DNA of 64,000 bases, taken from the NCBI RefSeq assembly GCF_947496075.1, contig NZ_CANMBJ010000006.1, positions 62,001-126,000 on the forward strand, in the 5' to 3' direction. The notes beneath the pieces were generated by a model. It searched no databases. It had not been told where the DNA came from and was given only the letters and a program-made list of their open reading frames with translations. Of this stretch, positions 60,001-64,000 are shown one piece after another; the first letter of the stretch is position 1, and each line of letters begins with the position of its first letter. The position numbers and the translations under genes were made by a program. This DNA comes from an uncultured Tateyamaria sp. Its GTDB lineage: Bacteria; Pseudomonadota; Alphaproteobacteria; Rhodobacterales; Rhodobacteraceae.

Positions 60001-61587
60001 ATGGCTGGTCCAATGTGTGCGAAACGTGGAAGAATCCCGGAGAAATGCGTGCAACTCATCCAGACCATCAGTACGAGCCCAAAGACTGATCCGGCAGCGC
60101 CGACCCAACCAACGTTAGAACATATGGCAGGCACCTCTTTCGCGCTCGCGATGGGAGAAGACGCAAACGAGACCACCGAGCCGACGATCCCCGACATGAT
60201 CGCTCAGGCCACTGATGAAGCCGCGCTGCAAGCTGAGAAACCTGATTTGGATGCGCTGCATTCCTCCGACTTTTCGAGCGAGGCAGATGGGCAACCAGTC
60301 AACCAGGACACCGAGGCGCAAGACACGCATAAGACATCCACCACGCTTCATGGCGAGCCAGGGCAAACACTTCATGCCGGCACAACACACGGTAATTCTG
60401 CACAACACACTGGGAATACGTCAGGGGAAGAACCCCATGCGCGTTCTAACCAACCCAAAAAGGCTTCACCTATATCGGCAATGATTCAGGGGTTGTCACA
60501 ACCCAACCTGGCATCTGATGCGGCGGCCGTGGACAATCCCAAGGACGCTGAAAGCGAGGCGCACAATAAATCGGGTCGGCCCAAATCCGTTGTTCCGGCG
60601 ACCGTAGCTGGGATGATCGGAACAGAACAACAAACAAAGCAAAACGCGATATCTCCGGAATCGACGCCGACAAATACGAGCATGCCGATTAACAGAATCT
60701 ATGGGGTTGAGCCTTTGAAATCGCACAAAAACAGTCTTCACACTGAGTTGTCGCATGTCCCAAAATTTGACGGTGCGTCCGACAGAATCAAGTCAGCAGA
60801 GAAAGTGAACTTCACGGCACAGGCTGTCGCAAGCAGTCAAACTGGCGCCTCGTCACTTGTAGCGGCAACGCGATCGACACAAATGCAGGCGCCGCACGGG
60901 CTTCCAGAAAAATCCAATGAACCGATCATCGCGACTGTAAGATTCTCAGACCAGCATACCGCAACTTCACATACATCAGGAACCGGCGCATATGGCAGCC
61001 CATTGGTTCCTCAGAGCGTCGCAACGGGAACTCAACGGACACAAGCCGTCAACACAATCGTTCAAAACCTGTCGGAGCTGTCTGCGATCGGGATCGAATC
61101 CACGGACAAAGCTGATGAGCTGTCTTGGGAAACGCGCCCAATGAACGCGCCGAACACTGCCAAGACCACACCGCCAGCCCTACGCGCAGAGTTGCCTCAG
61201 CATCTCTCTAATACCATCGCGGAAGCATTCAAAAGGGCGCCTGATAAACCCATTGAAATTGCGCTCAACCCGGCGGAACTCGGTCGTGTTCGAATGATAA
61301 TGTCAACGAGCGAAACCGGTATCACAGTGACCGTTGCAGCCGATCGTGGCGAAACGCTGGATCTGATGCGGCGCAATATCGACGATCTGGGCAAATCTCT
61401 GAACGATCTGGGTTTCGAGGATGTATCCTTTGCTTTTGATCAAGGGCAACAGAGTGCCGAACAGCAAGAACAGACAGGCAGCGATGACTCAGCTACGACT
61501 GACGAACCTCTTGCTGCACACCAAACGACAACTCCACTCGCACGTGTTTCGAACGCGGTGACAACTGGCATCGATATGAGGCTTTAA
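60001..61587 (+). CDS. fliK: Hook-length control protein FliK
   Basis: About 528 residues if the ATG at 60001 is right; the frame opens further to a GTG at 59914, which would overlap the divergent gene. The N-terminal 400 residues are low-complexity, rich in Ser, Thr, Gln and His, as expected for a molecular ruler. The C-terminal Flg_hook domain has KPIEIALNPAELGRVRMIMS, ITVTVAADRGETLDLMRRNI then DDLGKSLNDLGFEDVSF. Two bases from flgD. Confidence 0.88.
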   Translation: MAGPMCAKRGRIPEKCVQLIQTISTSPKTDPAAPTQPTLEHMAGTSFALAMGEDANETTEPTIPDMIAQATDEAALQAEKPDLDALHSSDFSSEADGQPVNQDTEAQDTHKTSTTLHGEPGQTLHAGTTHGNSAQHTGNTSGEEPHARSNQPKKASPISAMIQGLSQPNLASDAAAVDNPKDAESEAHNKSGRPKSVVPATVAGMIGTEQQTKQNAISPESTPTNTSMPINRIYGVEPLKSHKNSLHTELSHVPKFDGASDRIKSAEKVNFTAQAVASSQTGASSLVAATRSTQMQAPHGLPEKSNEPIIATVRFSDQHTATSHTSGTGAYGSPLVPQSVATGTQRTQAVNTIVQNLSELSAIGIESTDKADELSWETRPMNAPNTAKTTPPALRAELPQHLSNTIAEAFKRAPDKPIEIALNPAELGRVRMIMSTSETGITVTVAADRGETLDLMRRNIDDLGKSLNDLGFEDVSFAFDQGQQSAEQQEQTGSDDSATTDEPLAAHQTTTPLARVSNAVTTGIDMRL

Positions 61588-61589
61588 AA

Positions 61590-62255
61590 ATGGATATCAC
61601 ACAAACACCTGCTCCCACACAGGCCACCAACAGTGCAATCGGCAACGCTGCGACCTCCAGTGTACTAAGCTCGGATTTTGAAGTGTTTCTCAAAATGCTT
61701 ACCGCGCAAGCTGAGTACCAGGATCCGCTTGAACCCATCGATTCGTCCGAATACGCGGCACAGCTGGCGCAATTCTCAATGGTCGAACAGCAGGTCATGA
61801 CGAATGATCTAATGCAAGAAATGCTTGCTGCACTGGGTGCCAATGACATGTCTGGCGCAGCCAATTGGATCGGAATGGAAGCGTTGGTACAAGGGCCGGT
61901 CAAATTTGAAGGATCGTCGATCACCATTGCTCCCAACCCGCCTGTCGCTGCGGATGCTGTGACACTGTTAGTAACAAACGAACAGGGCACCGAGGTGACC
62001 CGCCTCAGCCTACCGGTCAGCGCCGAACCATATATCTGGGATGGCCTGGACTCGGATGGAACGGCTCTTCCACATGGCGAGTACTCCTTCCAGGTCGAAA
62101 GCGTCGCAAATGGAGAGGTTCTGTTGACAGAACCAGCACTGGCTTACAATCGCGTGACCGAGGCGCGCATCGAAAATGGATCAACCCTGTTGGTGCTTGA
62201 AAGTGGATACATGGTACATGCCAATAATGTGACGGGGCTGCGAGAAGCGTCCTAG
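61590..62255 (+). CDS. flgD: Hook-cap protein FlgD
   Basis: 221 residues. SSDFEVFLKMLTAQAEYQDP then LEPIDSSEYAAQLAQFSMVE is the FlgD N-terminal motif; WDGLDSDGTALPHGEYSFQV is the FLGD/Ig-like domain. Caps the growing hook; flgE, encoding the hook subunit, is not in the window. The stop overlaps the convergent oxidoreductase gene end by 4 bases. Confidence 0.95.
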   Translation: MDITQTPAPTQATNSAIGNAATSSVLSSDFEVFLKMLTAQAEYQDPLEPIDSSEYAAQLAQFSMVEQQVMTNDLMQEMLAALGANDMSGAANWIGMEALVQGPVKFEGSSITIAPNPPVAADAVTLLVTNEQGTEVTRLSLPVSAEPYIWDGLDSDGTALPHGEYSFQVESVANGEVLLTEPALAYNRVTEARIENGSTLLVLESGYMVHANNVTGLREAS

Positions 62256-63571
62256 GGCAACGCGTCGCTTATTCTGAACCCGGTATAGACACTCGGCATG
62301 ATGAGACGACGAAAGCGACCAAAGGGAAAGCGCGTGGCGGCAGTAGACATGACATCCGGGTAGTGATCTGGACGTTTGCCGCTTGCTAGAGCCGCCAGAA
62401 CATGGCCAGCATACGTGCCCATTGCTACGCCATTGCCGTGATATGCAAACCCGGCCAGCACGCCTGACATTCCAGGTACTGCCCCTACAAACGGCACGCG
62501 ATCTCGCGTCAAGCAGACAAGTCCCGACCATGCATGCGTGATGTCAACATCAGACCACGCCGGGAACATGGAATGAAAGTGACGCATCACGGAAGAACGC
62601 GCTGCTGTTTCTGCCTTGCGGCCCGAGAGCAACCCACCGCGCATTCCGAATAGAAACCGCCGATCCGGCATCAAACGGAAGTAATGGAGCAGGCTCCGCG
62701 TATCATACGCCATCTGATCGCTCGACCATCCCTGTCGCTGCAGGTCTTCATCGGTCAACGGGCGCGTTACGACAACAGTTGATTGAGCGGGCATGTAGCG
62801 TGCGGCCATCCAAGCTGGGACGTCTTCGCTCGAATAGCCATTGGTTGCGACGACTATCTGTTCAGCACAGACGGCACCGTTCGGAGTTTTGATTGCTCCG
62901 GACGTGATGCTCAGAGCCGGGCTGTTATCGTGGATCGCGACACCCAACTCGAGACACGCATCTATCAACCCATCAAGCAACTTCCGTGGGTTCAAGCCAA
63001 ACCCAATCGGGATTGTAAGCGCACCGTGAAAGGGGCCAGACAAACCAGCTGAGGCCAAATCTGAAGGAGGCAGAATGTCGGCTTCGACCCCATAGTTTTC
63101 GTAAGCGGCACGTGCTTCCCCTTCGAAATTTTCAAAGGCGCGGGGCCTGTGGGCAAGACATGTTTCGCCGTGCGAATGCCGATCCACATCTATCGACAGA
63201 TCGTCAATCAGCTGTTCAACCAGCTCAACAGCAACCCGCTCTGTGGTCCGCCACGCCCGCCTCGCTGAATAACCATATCGCTGATCCAATGTCGCATCCG
63301 AACGCATGCTGCCACCCAGGCAGCAAAATCCACCGTTGCGCCCTGACGCGCCCCAGCCGGCCGCGATTGCATCCAGAACAACAACCCGCGCACCGCGCCG
63401 TGCAAGATGCAACGCTGCAGAAAGGCCGGTGAAGCCAGCCCCGACAATGGCGACATCATATTTGGCATCACCCAACAACGCGGGTCGCGCCGTTGCTTGG
63501 GCCGTTTCATCCCACCAGCATCCATCCCTTGGTCCAGATGCGTAGGCATATTTTGAAAAAATGCGCCTCAT
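62252..63571 (-). CDS. DAO-type FAD-dependent oxidoreductase (PuuB-like)
   Basis: 439 residues. YDVAIVGAGFTGLSAALHLA is the FAD-binding GxGxxG, followed by RRGARVVVLDAIAAGWGASGRNGG, where ASGRNGG is the motif of gamma-glutamylputrescine and similar amine oxidases. The C-terminal RVPFVGAVPGMSGVLAGFAYHGNGV closes the FAD site. The start overlaps the permease stop, and the neighbour points to polyamine catabolism. Exact substrate unproven. Confidence 0.85.
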   Translation of the reverse strand: MRRIFSKYAYASGPRDGCWWDETAQATARPALLGDAKYDVAIVGAGFTGLSAALHLARRGARVVVLDAIAAGWGASGRNGGFCCLGGSMRSDATLDQRYGYSARRAWRTTERVAVELVEQLIDDLSIDVDRHSHGETCLAHRPRAFENFEGEARAAYENYGVEADILPPSDLASAGLSGPFHGALTIPIGFGLNPRKLLDGLIDACLELGVAIHDNSPALSITSGAIKTPNGAVCAEQIVVATNGYSSEDVPAWMAARYMPAQSTVVVTRPLTDEDLQRQGWSSDQMAYDTRSLLHYFRLMPDRRFLFGMRGGLLSGRKAETAARSSVMRHFHSMFPAWSDVDITHAWSGLVCLTRDRVPFVGAVPGMSGVLAGFAYHGNGVAMGTYAGHVLAALASGKRPDHYPDVMSTAATRFPFGRFRRLIMPSVYTGFRISDALP

Positions 63572-63999
63572 GCAGCGCGAGCAGCCGCCTGTTCGTCCCG
63601 CTTTGCCCGCACTGCCGCCTGTTTTGATGCCAACGATGCTGCGATTACGCCGACCGTGACCAATCCAATAAGAATGGTGCTAAGGGCGTTGATCTCAGGG
63701 CTGACACCAAGCCGTACGGACGACCATATCTTCATCGGGAGGGTCGTGGCTGAAGGTCCTGATGTGAAGGAAGCGATGACCAGATCGTCAAGGCTGAGCG
63801 TGAAGGCCAGAAGCCAGCCAGAAATGACGGCAGGCGCGATGATCGGCAATGTCACGAGGCGAAAGGCATCCCAAGGTGACGCCCCAAGATCAAGCGCTGC
63901 TTCCTCAAGCGATCTGTCAAAACTCACCAAGCGCGAAGACACCACGACTGATACAAAGCACATCGAAAACGTTGTATGCGCCAGAACGATGGTCAAAAC
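63568..63999 (-). CDS. ABC transporter inner-membrane permease, PotI type, 5' end outside window
   Basis: The C-terminal 142 residues of a binding-protein-dependent permease. EEAALDLGASPWDAFRLVTL is the EAA loop that contacts the ATPase, followed by PIIAPAVISGWLLAFTLSLD and DDLVIASFTSGPSATTLPMK, typical of spermidine/putrescine PotI. The 5' end and the rest of the transporter lie beyond 64000. The pairing with the FAD oxidoreductase suggests polyamine uptake and use. Confidence 0.88.
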   Translation of the reverse strand, partial: VLTIVLAHTTFSMCFVSVVVSSRLVSFDRSLEEAALDLGASPWDAFRLVTLPIIAPAVISGWLLAFTLSLDDLVIASFTSGPSATTLPMKIWSSVRLGVSPEINALSTILIGLVTVGVIAASLASKQAAVRAKRDEQAAARAA

Positions 64000-64000
64000 G

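Noticed and set aside
1-64000. CRISPR arrays, tRNA or rRNA genes
   Set aside because: No regularly spaced repeats and no cloverleaf or rRNA-like stretches were seen; the intergenic spaces are short and explained as promoter regions.

Overview
The window looks like a chromosome segment of a marine Rhodobacteraceae (Roseobacter-group) alphaproteobacterium. The reasons are a VPLPA-type C-terminal sorting signal, the flaF/flbT flagellin regulators, the alphaproteobacterial order of the flagellar genes, CtrA-like motifs in several intergenic regions, and a GC-rich coding style. This assignment is an inference; there is no rRNA or housekeeping marker in the window.

Positions 1-5259 carry a small natural-product-type cassette: the 3' part of a nonribosomal peptide synthetase (NRPS) whose adenylation domain is split by a luciferase-like monooxygenase, an overlapping Sfp/EntD-type phosphopantetheinyl transferase that would activate its carrier domain, and an SGNH-like secreted lipoprotein. 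Positions 5261-36754 form a large exopolysaccharide locus. It holds a TPR lipoprotein, an initiating sugar transferase, a Wzx-type flippase, an asparagine-synthase-like amidotransferase, a BY-kinase-like ATPase, a Wzz/GNVR chain-length protein, an ExeA-like ATPase, a Wza-like export protein, an outer-membrane barrel candidate, several glycosyltransferases, ManC, a sugar aminotransferase, a Gfo/Idh/MocA oxidoreductase, a WecG/TagA transferase, a VPLPA-CTERM surface protein and a large beta-helix secreted protein. The kinase/chain-length/ATPase/TPR/amidotransferase set is the one known from exosortase (PEP-CTERM) linked polysaccharide loci, but no exosortase lies in this window.

Positions 37002-37776 hold a decayed IS5-family transposase, which separates the polysaccharide locus from a flagellar cluster at 37874-62255. 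The flagellar cluster runs as several divergent operons: fliF-fliH-fliN-fliP (minus); fliL-hyp-motE-like-motA-unknown and flhA-fliR-flhB-fliJ-like (plus); flgB-flgC-fliE-fliQ-flgF-flgG-flgA-flgH-fliL2 (minus); fliI (plus); flagellin-flaF-flbT-DUF1217 (minus); flgJ-flgN-like (minus); fliK-flgD (plus). Hook and filament-junction genes (flgE, flgK, flgL, flgI), motB, fliG and fliM are not in the window. The last 1.7 kb holds a DAO-type FAD oxidoreductase and the truncated end of a PotI-type ABC permease, probably for polyamine use.

The most unusual item is the NRPS. Aligned by eye to GrsA, its adenylation pocket reads close to the glycine code, and a flavin-type monooxygenase is inserted between core motifs A4 and A5. 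This suggests oxidation of a carrier-bound glycine. A second theme is a set of CtrA-like half-site pairs (TTAA-N7-TTAA type) ahead of both flagellar operons and polysaccharide/surface genes, which would tie motility and surface coating to one regulator. These motifs were found by eye only.
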